A stretch of 28,653 nt of DNA from CANQBR01 sp964641395 (lineage in GTDB: Bacteria > Bacillota > Negativicutes > Acidaminococcales > Acidaminococcaceae): contig CAZXKQ010000025.1 in the NCBI GenBank assembly GCA_964641395.1, positions 1 through 28,653 on the forward strand. Reading direction: 5' to 3'. Every line of letters begins with the position of its first letter. Within the stretch, counting starts at the first letter, position 1. The notes beneath the pieces were generated by a model. That model did no database searches, had not been told where the DNA came from, and saw nothing but the letters and a program-made list of their open reading frames with translations. Made by a program: the position numbers and the translations under genes. This document shows positions 6,466-13,408 of this stretch, one piece after another.

Positions 6466-7492
6466 AACCGATCACCTCCGTCTTCAGTTCGCGGGCGTGG
6501 AGGTAGTCCAGGGCGGCGGCGATGTTCTCCCGCCGGCCGGCCACTTCCACGATGAGGATGCCGAAGGGGGTATCCTTCAGTTGGTCGATGTTGCCGTACA
6601 TGATGCTGACCTCTACGTCGTAGCGCTTCACCATGCCGGACACCACCGGCTCCCCGGCGGAGTCCCCTAGGAAGGTGAGGCGGACGATGAGCTTGCTCCC
6701 CTCCTGGTACTGGTCTACCAGCCGCATCTTCTTGATGATCTCCGGCAGGCCGGCGTTGATGACGGACCTGGTGAACTCCTTGGTGGTGGGGTGCTGGGGC
6801 TGGGTGAACACCTCTACCATGCTGCCCTGCTCCACGATGACCCCGTTTTCGATGACGGCCACCCGGTCGCACACCGCCTTCACCACCTCCATCTGGTGGG
6901 TGATGAGGACGATGGTGAGGCCCAGCTTCTTGTTGATGTCCTGGAGCAACTCCAGAATGGACTTGGTGGTCTGGGGGTCCAGGGCGCTGGTGGCCTCGTC
7001 GCAGAGAAGGACCTTGGGGTCGGAGGCCAGGGCCCGGGCTATGCCCACCCGCTGCTTCTGGCCGCCGCTCAGCTGGCTGGGGTAGTAGTCCGCCCTGTCC
7101 TCCAGCTGCACCAGCTCCAGCAGGGGCTTCACCTTCTTGGCGATTTCCTGCCGGGGCAGGCCTTGGATCTCCAGGGGGAAGGCGATGTTGTCGTAGACGG
7201 TGCGGCTGGCCAGCAGGTTGAAGTGCTGGAAGATCATGCCGATGCTCCGCCGCACCTTCCGTAGCTCCTTTTCGCTCATCTTGGTCAATTCCTGGCCGTC
7301 CACGAAGACCTGGCCGCTGCTGGGCCGCTCCAGCATGTTGATGCAGCGCACCAGGGTGGACTTGCCCGCCCCGGAGAGGCCGATGATGCCGAAGATCTCC
7401 CCGGCGTTGATGTGCAGGTTGGTGGGCTGCAGGGCCCTGATGTCCCCTGCCTTGCTGTAATAGGTTTTAGTTACGTTGATCAGGTCTATCAT
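6455..7492 (-). CDS. metN: methionine ABC transporter ATP-binding protein
   Basis: A 345-aa ATPase: Walker A G-L-S-G-A-G-K-S-T at 38-46, Q-loop near 89, signature L-S-G-G-Q at 141-145, Walker B V-L-L-C-D-E at 161-166, H-loop His199. Residues about 265-345 form the C-terminal NIL (ACT-like) domain, which in MetN binds methionine and shuts down transport when the cell is replete. The ATG at 7492 was chosen because GAGGAAGGG lies just upstream and homology begins there; the open frame further upstream reads through the SAM riboswitch and is not translated. First gene of metNIQ. Confidence 0.95.
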   Translation of the reverse strand: MIDLINVTKTYYSKAGDIRALQPTNLHINAGEIFGIIGLSGAGKSTLVRCINMLERPSSGQVFVDGQELTKMSEKELRKVRRSIGMIFQHFNLLASRTVYDNIAFPLEIQGLPRQEIAKKVKPLLELVQLEDRADYYPSQLSGGQKQRVGIARALASDPKVLLCDEATSALDPQTTKSILELLQDINKKLGLTIVLITHQMEVVKAVCDRVAVIENGVIVEQGSMVEVFTQPQHPTTKEFTRSVINAGLPEIIKKMRLVDQYQEGSKLIVRLTFLGDSAGEPVVSGMVKRYDVEVSIMYGNIDQLKDTPFGILIVEVAGRRENIAAALDYLHARELKTEVIGYEL

Positions 7493-7520
7493 GGTCGTCC
7501 CTTCCTCATGACCGGCAGCC

Positions 7521-7552
7521 AAAGAAAAACACCACGGGGCAGGGTCGTGGTG
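7521..7552 (-). terminator. SAM riboswitch expression platform (attenuator)
   Basis: On the minus strand CACCACG and CGTGGTG (7552-7546 and 7536-7530) form the stem, followed by TTTTTCTTT. It lies 22 nt after the aptamer and about 30 nt before metN, so SAM binding should cause early termination. Confidence 0.85.
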
Positions 7553-7574
7553 CTCAGGTCTTCCCTCTGAGAAG

Positions 7575-7674
7575 CCTTCATCTGCCGACCGTAGCCGATG
7601 GAATTGGCACCTTACGCCGAGGCGTGGTTGCCGTAGCTTCACAGGGCCAGTCCCTCAGCTACTCTGGATGAAAG
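7575..7674 (-). promoter_or_regulatory. SAM-I (S-box) riboswitch aptamer
   Basis: Read on the minus strand, CTTTCATC (7674-7667) and GATGAAGG (7582-7575) form P1. Between them are the S-box landmarks: CAGAGTAGCTGAGGGACTGGCC, split here as CAGAGTAGCTGAGGG then ACTGGCC; GAAGCTACGGCAACC; and GGTGCCAATTCC. These match the SAM-I consensus in order and spacing. It controls metNIQ by attenuation, lowering methionine import when S-adenosylmethionine is plentiful. Confidence 0.96.
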
Positions 7675-7690
7675 TCTTGGTTGTAGAGCC

Positions 7691-7719
7691 ATTCTACACT
7701 GATTTACCGGCCTTGTCAA
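7691..7719 (-). promoter_or_regulatory. metNIQ promoter
   Basis: On the minus strand: TTGACA (7719-7714), 17-nt spacer, TAGAAT (7696-7691). Transcription would start near 7684, about 10 nt before the SAM-I aptamer. Confidence 0.85.
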
Positions 7720-8040
7720 TAGTAAAAGGGTATTTTCCCTGGCAGGCCCAGGCCCCTGTGGCCCCCGAGGCTGCGGCGGCGGGAAGGGGGAGGAATCACC
7801 TCCTTGCCCTACCAATTTTTAAAGTAGGATAGTAGTAATTATAAGCCCCGGCAGGGTGCTTGTCAAGGGCCTTTTCCCCTTTCCTCCCCTAGGGCAGGGG
7901 GCAGCTCTACCTTGCAGGCCAGGCTGTTCCCTTCCCGGCCCCCCAGGGCCGCCCAGGCGGGGGCCCACTAGGGCGGAAGAGGCTAAAGTCTGTGGCCGGT
8001 TAGCTTTTACTAATCAGCGGGGACGGTTGCAAAAAAAGGC
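7720..8040. other. non-coding gap between the metNIQ promoter and the DtxR-type gene
   Basis: About 320 bp without a convincing gene. It is GC-rich with an AT-rich patch at about 7812-7846 and weak hairpins such as GGAGG-AATCA-CCTCC near 7780-7795. A short open frame at 7856-8065 is low-complexity and has no ribosome site. Inverted half-sites near 8000-8013 are listed separately. Confidence 0.5.
8000..8013. promoter_or_regulatory. TTAG-N6-CTAA inverted repeat, possible DtxR-type operator
   Basis: TTAG and CTAA flank CTTTTA about 90-100 nt before the metalloregulator gene. A further GCTAA (7982-7986) pairs with TTAGC (8000-8004). TTAG/CTAA half-sites are typical of DtxR/IdeR operators, but this copy is short and imperfect. 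Confidence 0.3.
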
Positions 8041-8085
8041 TTTACTTTTTCCCAATCCGTGCTAAAATGTTACCTAGTAGGCTAA
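8041..8085 (+). promoter_or_regulatory. promoter of the DtxR-type gene with overlapping operator-like repeat
   Basis: TTTACT (8041-8046), 16-nt spacer and TAAAAT (8063-8068) form a fair promoter. Just after it, TTACCTA...TAGGCTAA (8070-8085) is an imperfect palindrome over the expected transcription start. It resembles the TTAGGTTAG-type DtxR box and would suit autorepression. Confidence 0.45.
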
Positions 8086-8102
8086 GGGAAGGGGTGTAGG
8101 GT

Positions 8103-8480
8103 ATGTCCTTATTGGAATCCGGGGAGAACTACCTAGAGACGATCTTAATCCTGACTAAGCGCCACGGCAGCGTCCGCTCCATCGACGTGGCCAACGAGAT
8201 GGACTTTACCAAGGCCAGCGTCAGCCGGGCCATGAGCATCTTGAAACGGGATAACTACATCATTATGGAGCCGGACGGCCGCATCGTCCTCACCAAGGAG
8301 GGCCACAGGAAGGCGGCCGCCGTCTACGACCGGCACGTCACCCTCACCCGCTTCATCGCCGAGGTGCTGGGAGTGGAGGAAGAGGTGGCCGCCAAGGACG
8401 CCTGCCGCATCGAGCACGTCATCAGCCCGGAGACCTACAGCGGTATCAAGCGGCTGCTGACGGAGAGAGAGGGCGTTTAA
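8103..8480 (+). CDS. DtxR/MntR-family metal-dependent transcriptional regulator
   Basis: A 125-aa regulator with an N-terminal winged helix (about 1-65; recognition helix in T-K-A-S-V-S-R-A-M, 36-44) and the metal-binding dimerization domain. Candidate metal ligands are His78, Cys101, Glu104 and His105 in the family motif D-A-C-R-I-E-H. A cysteine at that place resembles iron sensors of the DtxR/IdeR kind more than MntR, which has Glu there. There is no C-terminal SH3-like domain, so it is a short two-domain form. GGAAGGGG precedes the ATG. The next gene is an iron-sulfur hydrogenase, but a terminator and a separate promoter lie between, so a direct link is only suggestive. Confidence 0.88.
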   Translation: MSLLESGENYLETILILTKRHGSVRSIDVANEMDFTKASVSRAMSILKRDNYIIMEPDGRIVLTKEGHRKAAAVYDRHVTLTRFIAEVLGVEEEVAAKDACRIEHVISPETYSGIKRLLTEREGV

Positions 8481-8485
8481 GCGGA

Positions 8486-8510
8486 GGCTCCCCTGAAGGG
8501 GGGCCTTTTT
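8486..8510 (+). terminator. terminator of the DtxR-type gene
   Basis: GGCTCCCC (8486-8493), loop TGAA, GGGGGGCC (8498-8505) with one G-T pair, then TTTTT. It begins 6 nt after the stop codon. Confidence 0.9.
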
Positions 8511-8537
8511 CCCACTGGGCTGGCAGGAAAATTTTCC

Positions 8538-8567
8538 TTGACAGAGAAGAGGGAAGTTTGTAAACTT
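8538..8567 (+). promoter_or_regulatory. hydrogenase promoter with palindrome over the -10 box
   Basis: TTGACA (8538-8543), 17-nt spacer, TAAACT (8561-8566). The -10 box lies inside the inverted repeat AAGTTT-GT-AAACTT (8554-8567), a likely repressor site. It does not match the Rex consensus (TTGTGA-N6-TCACAA). Confidence 0.75.
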
Positions 8568-8626
8568 TTGCTAAGGACTAACCTTTGACAACAGCGCCTT
8601 TTTACTTGGAGGAGGGGAAGGAAGGT

Positions 8627-10081
8627 ATGGAAATCACCGCTGTGGCCCAGCTGCGCCGCATGGTTTTGGAGCACTTGGCCCGCTATACTTGGAATCATAA
8701 CCTGGTGGACCATGTTTATGATATCCTGCAGGAGGTTACGGAGGAAACGCCCCGGCTGCGCTGCTGCGTCTACAAGGAGAGGGCGGTGCTGAAGAACCGG
8801 ATCAACATGGCCCTCAGCCAGCCCTGCGACAGCAACATCATCAACGCCGCCAAACGGACCCTGCGCATCCGGGACGACACCAGCCTGCCCATTATCGACG
8901 TGCTGCCGGCGGCCTGCGACCAGTGCCCCATCGAGAGCTACTTCGTCACCGACATGTGCCGCCACTGCATAGCCCACAAGTGCTTGAGCAACTGCCCCAA
9001 GGGGGCCATCAGCATGGTGCAGAACCGGGCCTTCATCGACCGGGAGAAGTGCGTAGAGTGTGGCCGCTGCAAGCAGGTCTGCCCCTATAACGCCATCCTG
9101 GAGATCCACCGCCCCTGCGTCCGGGCCTGCGCTTTGAAGGCCATCAGCATCGGGCCGGACCGGAAGGCCGTCATCGACTACGACAAGTGCGTGGCCTGCG
9201 GCGCCTGCCGGGCCGCCTGCCCCTTCGGGGCCATCGATGAGCGCAGCTGCCTGGTGCGGGTGATCAGGGAGATCCTGGCGGGGAAGCAGGTCATCGCCAT
9301 GGTGGCCCCCTCCATCACCGGCCAGTTCGGCTTCAAGGTGAGCATGGGCCAGGTCTACACCGCCCTGAAGGCCGCCGGCTTCGCCGACATGATAGAGGTA
9401 GGCGTGGGAGCCGACATCACCAGCGTCAAGGAGGCGGCCGAGTACATCGAGAAGGTGCCGGAGCAGCAGCCTATGATGACCAGCTCCTGCTGCCCCGCCT
9501 TCGTGCGCATGGTGAAGCAGCACCTGCCTGAGGCCGTCGGCCTGGTGTCGGAGACCGACTCCCCCATGGTCTCCACCGGCAAGCGGGTGAAGAAGCTCTA
9601 CCCCTATGCCGTCACCGTCTTCATCGGCCCCTGCATCGCCAAGAAGAACGAAGGGCGGGAGCACGCCGACGTGATCAACTACGTGCTGACCTTCGAGGAG
9701 CTGCTGTGCCTCTTAGAGGGGAAGGATATCAAGATCGCCGAGCAGAGCAGCGGCACCTACCAGCGGGACGCCTCCCTCTTAGGCCTGGGCTTCCCCCTCA
9801 GCGCCGGGGTTACCGCGGCAGTGAAGGATACAGTAGAGGCCCAGGGAGGCCAGGTGCGGCAGGCCCACTACGCCGCCGGCCTGGACAACTGCCTCAACGA
9901 CCTGCGGGCCGCCTCCCAGGGGAAGCTGGACTGCAGCTACTTTGAAGGCATGGCCTGCCCCAACGGCTGTATTGACGGGCCGGGGACGGTGGGAGACTTC
10001 CGCCTCACCAAGGTGGCCCTCACCAAGTACGCCCAGGCCGCTCCCAACAAGCAGACCGCCGACGACGTACACACCAAGTAG
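8627..10081 (+). CDS. monomeric [FeFe]-hydrogenase, group B-like
   Basis: A 484-aa iron-sulfur protein. Ferredoxin-type cysteine motifs occur at 97/100, 111/114/119/123, 142/145/148/152, 164/168 and 188/191/194/198, followed by the H-cluster domain. Its three signatures are present: L1 T-S-S-C-C-P (Cys288, Cys289), L2 G-P-C-I-A-K-K (Cys336), and L3 M-A-C-P-N-G-C-I-D-G-P (Cys444, Cys448). The L2/L3 wording and the size resemble the group B (B1/B3) hydrogenases of anaerobic Bacillota rather than bifurcating HydA. These are thought to exchange electrons with ferredoxin and H2. The ATG at 8627 follows GGAGGAGGGGAAGGAAGG; a TTG at 8585 is too near the promoter to be used. No HydE, HydF or HydG maturase is in the window. 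It is a single-gene unit between its promoter and a terminator. Confidence 0.88.
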   Translation: MEITAVAQLRRMVLEHLARYTWNHNLVDHVYDILQEVTEETPRLRCCVYKERAVLKNRINMALSQPCDSNIINAAKRTLRIRDDTSLPIIDVLPAACDQCPIESYFVTDMCRHCIAHKCLSNCPKGAISMVQNRAFIDREKCVECGRCKQVCPYNAILEIHRPCVRACALKAISIGPDRKAVIDYDKCVACGACRAACPFGAIDERSCLVRVIREILAGKQVIAMVAPSITGQFGFKVSMGQVYTALKAAGFADMIEVGVGADITSVKEAAEYIEKVPEQQPMMTSSCCPAFVRMVKQHLPEAVGLVSETDSPMVSTGKRVKKLYPYAVTVFIGPCIAKKNEGREHADVINYVLTFEELLCLLEGKDIKIAEQSSGTYQRDASLLGLGFPLSAGVTAAVKDTVEAQGGQVRQAHYAAGLDNCLNDLRAASQGKLDCSYFEGMACPNGCIDGPGTVGDFRLTKVALTKYAQAAPNKQTADDVHTK

Positions 10082-10135
10082 GCCCGGCCCCGCTTCCAGG
10101 GCCTGGGTGCGTAACACTAAAGTTGAAGAAGAAAG

Positions 10136-10171
10136 AGGACGGGCCGGCTGCTGCCGCCCGTCCTTTCCTTT
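10136..10171. terminator. bidirectional terminator between hydrogenase and yitT-like gene
   Basis: AGGACGGGC (10136-10144) pairs with GCCCGTCCT (10156-10164). A TTTCCTTT tail follows rightward and TCTTTCTTCTTC leftward, serving both convergent genes. Confidence 0.75.
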
Positions 10172-10187
10172 GCTACCAGGGCCAGGG

Positions 10188-11057
10188 CTAGCCCTGCTCC
10201 CCCTCTGCCGCCGGCAGGCTGAAGCCCCGGCCGAACACGTCGTTCACGTCCTGGACGATGAGGAAGGCGTGGGGGTCCAGCCGCTTGCAGAGGGAGCGGA
10301 TGCTGGCCAGCTGGGTGAGCTTGATCACCACGAAGAGCACCTTCCGCTGCTGATGGGTGTAGGCCCCCTCCCCGTAGAGGTAGGTGACCCCCCTGCCCAC
10401 CACCTGGATGATCTCCTGGGCGATGGCCTCCGGCCGGTTGGAGACGATGATCACCGTCTTCTTAAAGTCGAAGCCGATGGTGAAGGCGTTGCAGGCCCGG
10501 GAGGTGATGAAGGAGGCCAGCAGGGTGTAGAGCACCGGCTCCACCCCGAAGACGGTGACGCTGGCGGAGAGGAGGACCAGGTTGAAGAGGAAGACGGTGG
10601 TGCTGATGCTGACGGAGTAGTGCTTGTGCACCACGGCGCCGATGATGTCCGTGCCGCCGCTGGAGCCCCCCACCCGGTAGAGGCAGGCGGTGCCGATGCC
10701 TAGGAGGAGGCCGCCGGCGATACAGGCCAGCAGGGTGTCCTGCACCACCTGGTAGGCGGCCAGGAAGCGGAAGGCGTCCAGAAAGAAGGAAAAGGCCAGG
10801 GCGCCGTAGAGGGCTCCCAGGCAGTAGGCCCTGTTCAGCTGCTGGTAGGCCAGCAGGAAGAGGGGGATGTTGCAGACCAGGGTGGTGAGGCCCAGGGGCA
10901 GGCCGGCTACGTAGTAGCCTAGGACGGCGATGCCGCTCACCCCGCCGCTCAGCAGCTTGTAGGGCAGGTAGAAGGTGTTGATGGCCACCCCCATGATGAG
11001 GCAGCCCAGGGTGACCATGAAGTAGTAGTTGAGGGTAGTCTTCCAGTTTTTAATCAT
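10188..11057 (-). CDS. YitT family membrane protein with C-terminal DUF2179 domain
   Basis: A 289-aa protein of the YitT/YvjA/YqfU family. The first ~200 residues hold five or six membrane helices with the conserved G-G-V-S-G segment near 38-42 and the glycine/serine loop R-V-G-G-S-S-G-G-T-D (about 128-137), both typical of the family. Residues about 215-275 are the cytoplasmic DUF2179 domain. The biochemical role is not established for most members, and transport of a small solute is only suspected. AAGGAGC precedes the ATG. A single-gene unit with its own promoter and a shared terminator, unrelated by position to the polyphosphate genes upstream. Confidence 0.9.
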   Translation of the reverse strand: MIKNWKTTLNYYFMVTLGCLIMGVAINTFYLPYKLLSGGVSGIAVLGYYVAGLPLGLTTLVCNIPLFLLAYQQLNRAYCLGALYGALAFSFFLDAFRFLAAYQVVQDTLLACIAGGLLLGIGTACLYRVGGSSGGTDIIGAVVHKHYSVSISTTVFLFNLVLLSASVTVFGVEPVLYTLLASFITSRACNAFTIGFDFKKTVIIVSNRPEAIAQEIIQVVGRGVTYLYGEGAYTHQQRKVLFVVIKLTQLASIRSLCKRLDPHAFLIVQDVNDVFGRGFSLPAAEGEQG

Positions 11058-11103
11058 TGCGTGCTCCTTTGCTTACTTTGGCCCTAGCGGGCGCTATCTG
11101 CCT

Positions 11104-11131
11104 ATGATAGCACAAACCAGGGCAAAAGCAA
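11104..11131 (-). promoter_or_regulatory. promoter of yitT-like gene
   Basis: On the minus strand TTGCTT (11131-11126), 16-nt spacer, TATCAT (11109-11104), starting about 40 nt before the ATG. Confidence 0.55.
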
Positions 11132-11159
11132 GGGCCGGGAGCCACTGTTTACCAAGAAT

Positions 11160-11204
11160 TCACAAAGAGCACCAGCCCCCGGCCTGCCAGGGAACTGGTG
11201 CTCT
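11160..11204 (-). terminator. terminator downstream of ppk
   Basis: On the minus strand AGAGCACCAG and CTGGTGCTCT (11204-11195 and 11175-11166) form a 10-bp stem with a 19-nt loop that can pair further. The following TTTGTG tract is short, so efficiency is uncertain. Confidence 0.55.
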
Positions 11205-11241
11205 GTCTTAGTACTATATGAAGGAGGCAGCTAGGCGGGCC

Positions 11242-13395
11242 TCACTTGTCGCTGACGAACTTGCCCCCGGCCGCGTAGAGGGGCTGGAGCCGCTGCTCCA
11301 TAGGCATGACGTCGGCGGTGGCGGCCAGCTGGGCCCTTTCGTAGAGGGTGGCCTGGGAGCTGAGCTTCTCCGCCTTGTTGTGTACCCGGCGGTAGGTGCC
11401 GTTGGACTGCATCATGTGGGCCCCTACGTTGTCCCGCAGGTAGAGGTCCAGCACCTCCTTGACCCGGGCGATGTGCTCCGGCGTCTCCACCGGGAAGAGG
11501 AGCTCCACCCTGTCGTTCAGGTTGCGGGGCATCCAGTCGGCGCTGGACAGGTAGAGCTGCTCCTGGCCTCCATTGGCGAACCAGAAGATGCGGCTGTGCT
11601 CCAGCTGCCGGCCTACGATGCTGCGGACGGTGGTGTTTTCGCTCAGCAGGGGGATGCCGGTGCGGAGGCCGCAGATGCCCCGGACGATGAGCTCGATCTG
11701 CACCCCGGCGGCTCCCGCCTCGTAGAGCTTCTGGATCATGGGCTGGTCGATGAGGGAGTTCATCTTGGCGATGATGTGGCCGCCCCTGCCCGCCTGGGCC
11801 AGGGCGATCTCGTTGTCGATGAGGGAGTAGATCTTCTCCCGCAGGCTCAGGGGGGCCATGGCCAGCTTATTCCACACCGGCGGCTCGCTGTAGCCGGAGA
11901 GGATGTTGAAGAAGGCGGAGGCATCGCTGCCCAGCTGGTCGTTGGCGGTCATCAGGCCGAAGTCGGTGTAGAGCTTGGCGGTGTTGTCGTTGTAGTTGCC
12001 TGTGCCTAGGTGGAGGTAGCGTTTGATGCCGTTGTCCTCCTGCCGCACCACCAGGATGATCTTGGCGTGGGTCTTCAGGCCCCGCAGGCCGTAGATGACG
12101 TGGCAGCCGGCCTTCTCCAGCCGCCGGGCCCAGATGATGTTGTTCTCCTCGTCGAAGCGGGCCTTCAACTCCACCAGCACCGTCACCTGCTTGCCGTTTT
12201 CCGCCGCCCGGGCCAGGGCGGCCACGATGGGCGAATTGCCGCTCACCCGGTAGAGGGTCTGCTTGATGGCCAGCACCTTGGGATCGTTGGCCGCATCGCT
12301 GACGAACTTCACCACCGGGTCGAAGCTTTCGTAGGGGTGGTGGAGGAGGATGTCCTTGTTGCGGATGGCGGCGAAGAGGTCGCTGTCATCCGGCAGTTCC
12401 TTGGGCCGCTGGGGCACGAAGGGCTCATAGAGCCAGGGCCACATGCCCGGCAGGCCGGTGAACTTGAAGAAGCAGGTGGCGTCCAGGGGGCCGGGGATCT
12501 CGTAGACCTCCATGTCGCTCACCCCTAGGTTGTCGCAGAGGAACTTCCGGATCCGGTTGTTGTTGGTCTTGTACAGCTCCAGCCGCACCGGGGCCCCCCG
12601 CTTCCGCTTCCGCAGGGAGCGCTCCACCTCCTCCAGCAGGTCTTCGATGTCGTCCTCTTCCAGGTCCAGGTCCGAGTCCCTGGTGATGCGGAAGGGGACG
12701 ATGTCCAGCAGCTGGCAGCCCTGGAAGAGGTCGGCGCAGAAGGTGGCGATAATGTCCTCCAGGAAGACGAAGGTGCGGCTGCCCTCCGTAGGCACCTCGG
12801 TGATGCGGTTCAGCACGCTGGGCACCTGGATGAGGCCCATGCTCCGCTCCCCGTGGTTGGTCAGCAGCTCCACCCCCAGGTTCTGGGTCTTGTTGGCCAG
12901 GAAGGGGAAGGGGTGGGAGGCGTCTACCGCCACCGGGGTCAGCACCGGGTAGATGTTCTCCCGGTAGTAGTTTTCCAGCCAGTACTTGCTGGCATCGCTC
13001 AGCTCTGCCACCCGCACGAAGCGCAGGTTCTCAGCCGCCAGTTCCTCCAGCAGGGAGGCCAGGTAGTGGTACTCCCGCCGTACCAGGTCGTGGGCGGCGG
13101 CGGAGATGGCGTCCAGCTGCTCCTGGGGGTTCATGCCTGCCGCATCCCGCTTCTCCACCCCGTTTTCCAGGCTGCTGCAGAGGCCGGCCACCCGCACCAT
13201 GAAGAACTCGTCCAGGTTGGAGGAGGTGATGGCGATGAATTTCAGCCGCTCCAAGAGGGGGGTCTCCTTGACGGTGGACTCCTTCAGCACCCGCAGGTTG
13301 AACTTCAACCAACTCAGTTCCCGGTTATAAAAGTACTCTGGCCTGCCCAGGTCTAGCTTTTGGGGGCCTGGGGCTGTTGCGTCGTTTTTCTTCAT
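11242..13395 (-). CDS. ppk1: polyphosphate kinase 1
   Basis: A 717-aa PPK1, the enzyme that builds polyphosphate reversibly from ATP's terminal phosphate. Domain order is normal: N domain (about 20-125, opening with Y-F-N-R-E-L-S-W-L-like residues 22-30), head domain (about 130-330), and the two C domains (about 340-710). The autophosphorylated histidine is His443 in the T-H-A-K motif, and the second conserved histidine is His600 in L-E-H-S-R-I, matching E. coli His435 and His592. It starts 13 nt after the stop of a Ppx/GppA-HD gene, with GAGGGTGATAGG before the ATG, so the two form an operon. Pairing of PPK with Ppx-like proteins is common; here the adjacent one is the degenerate copy. Confidence 0.96.
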   Translation of the reverse strand: MKKNDATAPGPQKLDLGRPEYFYNRELSWLKFNLRVLKESTVKETPLLERLKFIAITSSNLDEFFMVRVAGLCSSLENGVEKRDAAGMNPQEQLDAISAAAHDLVRREYHYLASLLEELAAENLRFVRVAELSDASKYWLENYYRENIYPVLTPVAVDASHPFPFLANKTQNLGVELLTNHGERSMGLIQVPSVLNRITEVPTEGSRTFVFLEDIIATFCADLFQGCQLLDIVPFRITRDSDLDLEEDDIEDLLEEVERSLRKRKRGAPVRLELYKTNNNRIRKFLCDNLGVSDMEVYEIPGPLDATCFFKFTGLPGMWPWLYEPFVPQRPKELPDDSDLFAAIRNKDILLHHPYESFDPVVKFVSDAANDPKVLAIKQTLYRVSGNSPIVAALARAAENGKQVTVLVELKARFDEENNIIWARRLEKAGCHVIYGLRGLKTHAKIILVVRQEDNGIKRYLHLGTGNYNDNTAKLYTDFGLMTANDQLGSDASAFFNILSGYSEPPVWNKLAMAPLSLREKIYSLIDNEIALAQAGRGGHIIAKMNSLIDQPMIQKLYEAGAAGVQIELIVRGICGLRTGIPLLSENTTVRSIVGRQLEHSRIFWFANGGQEQLYLSSADWMPRNLNDRVELLFPVETPEHIARVKEVLDLYLRDNVGAHMMQSNGTYRRVHNKAEKLSSQATLYERAQLAATADVMPMEQRLQPLYAAGGKFVSDK

Positions 13396-13408
13396 ATCCT
13401 ATCACCCT

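Noticed and set aside
7856..8065. 69-codon open frame upstream of the DtxR-type gene
   Set aside because: Pro/Gly/Arg-rich, GTG start without a ribosome site, runs into the regulator's promoter.
8554..8567. Rex (NADH-sensing) site at the hydrogenase promoter
   Set aside because: Half-sites AAGTTT/AAACTT with 2-bp spacing do not match TTGTGA-N6-TCACAA.
8585..8626. TTG start extending the hydrogenase by 14 residues
   Set aside because: It starts only ~12 nt after the predicted transcription start and has no ribosome site, whereas the ATG at 8627 has an excellent one.
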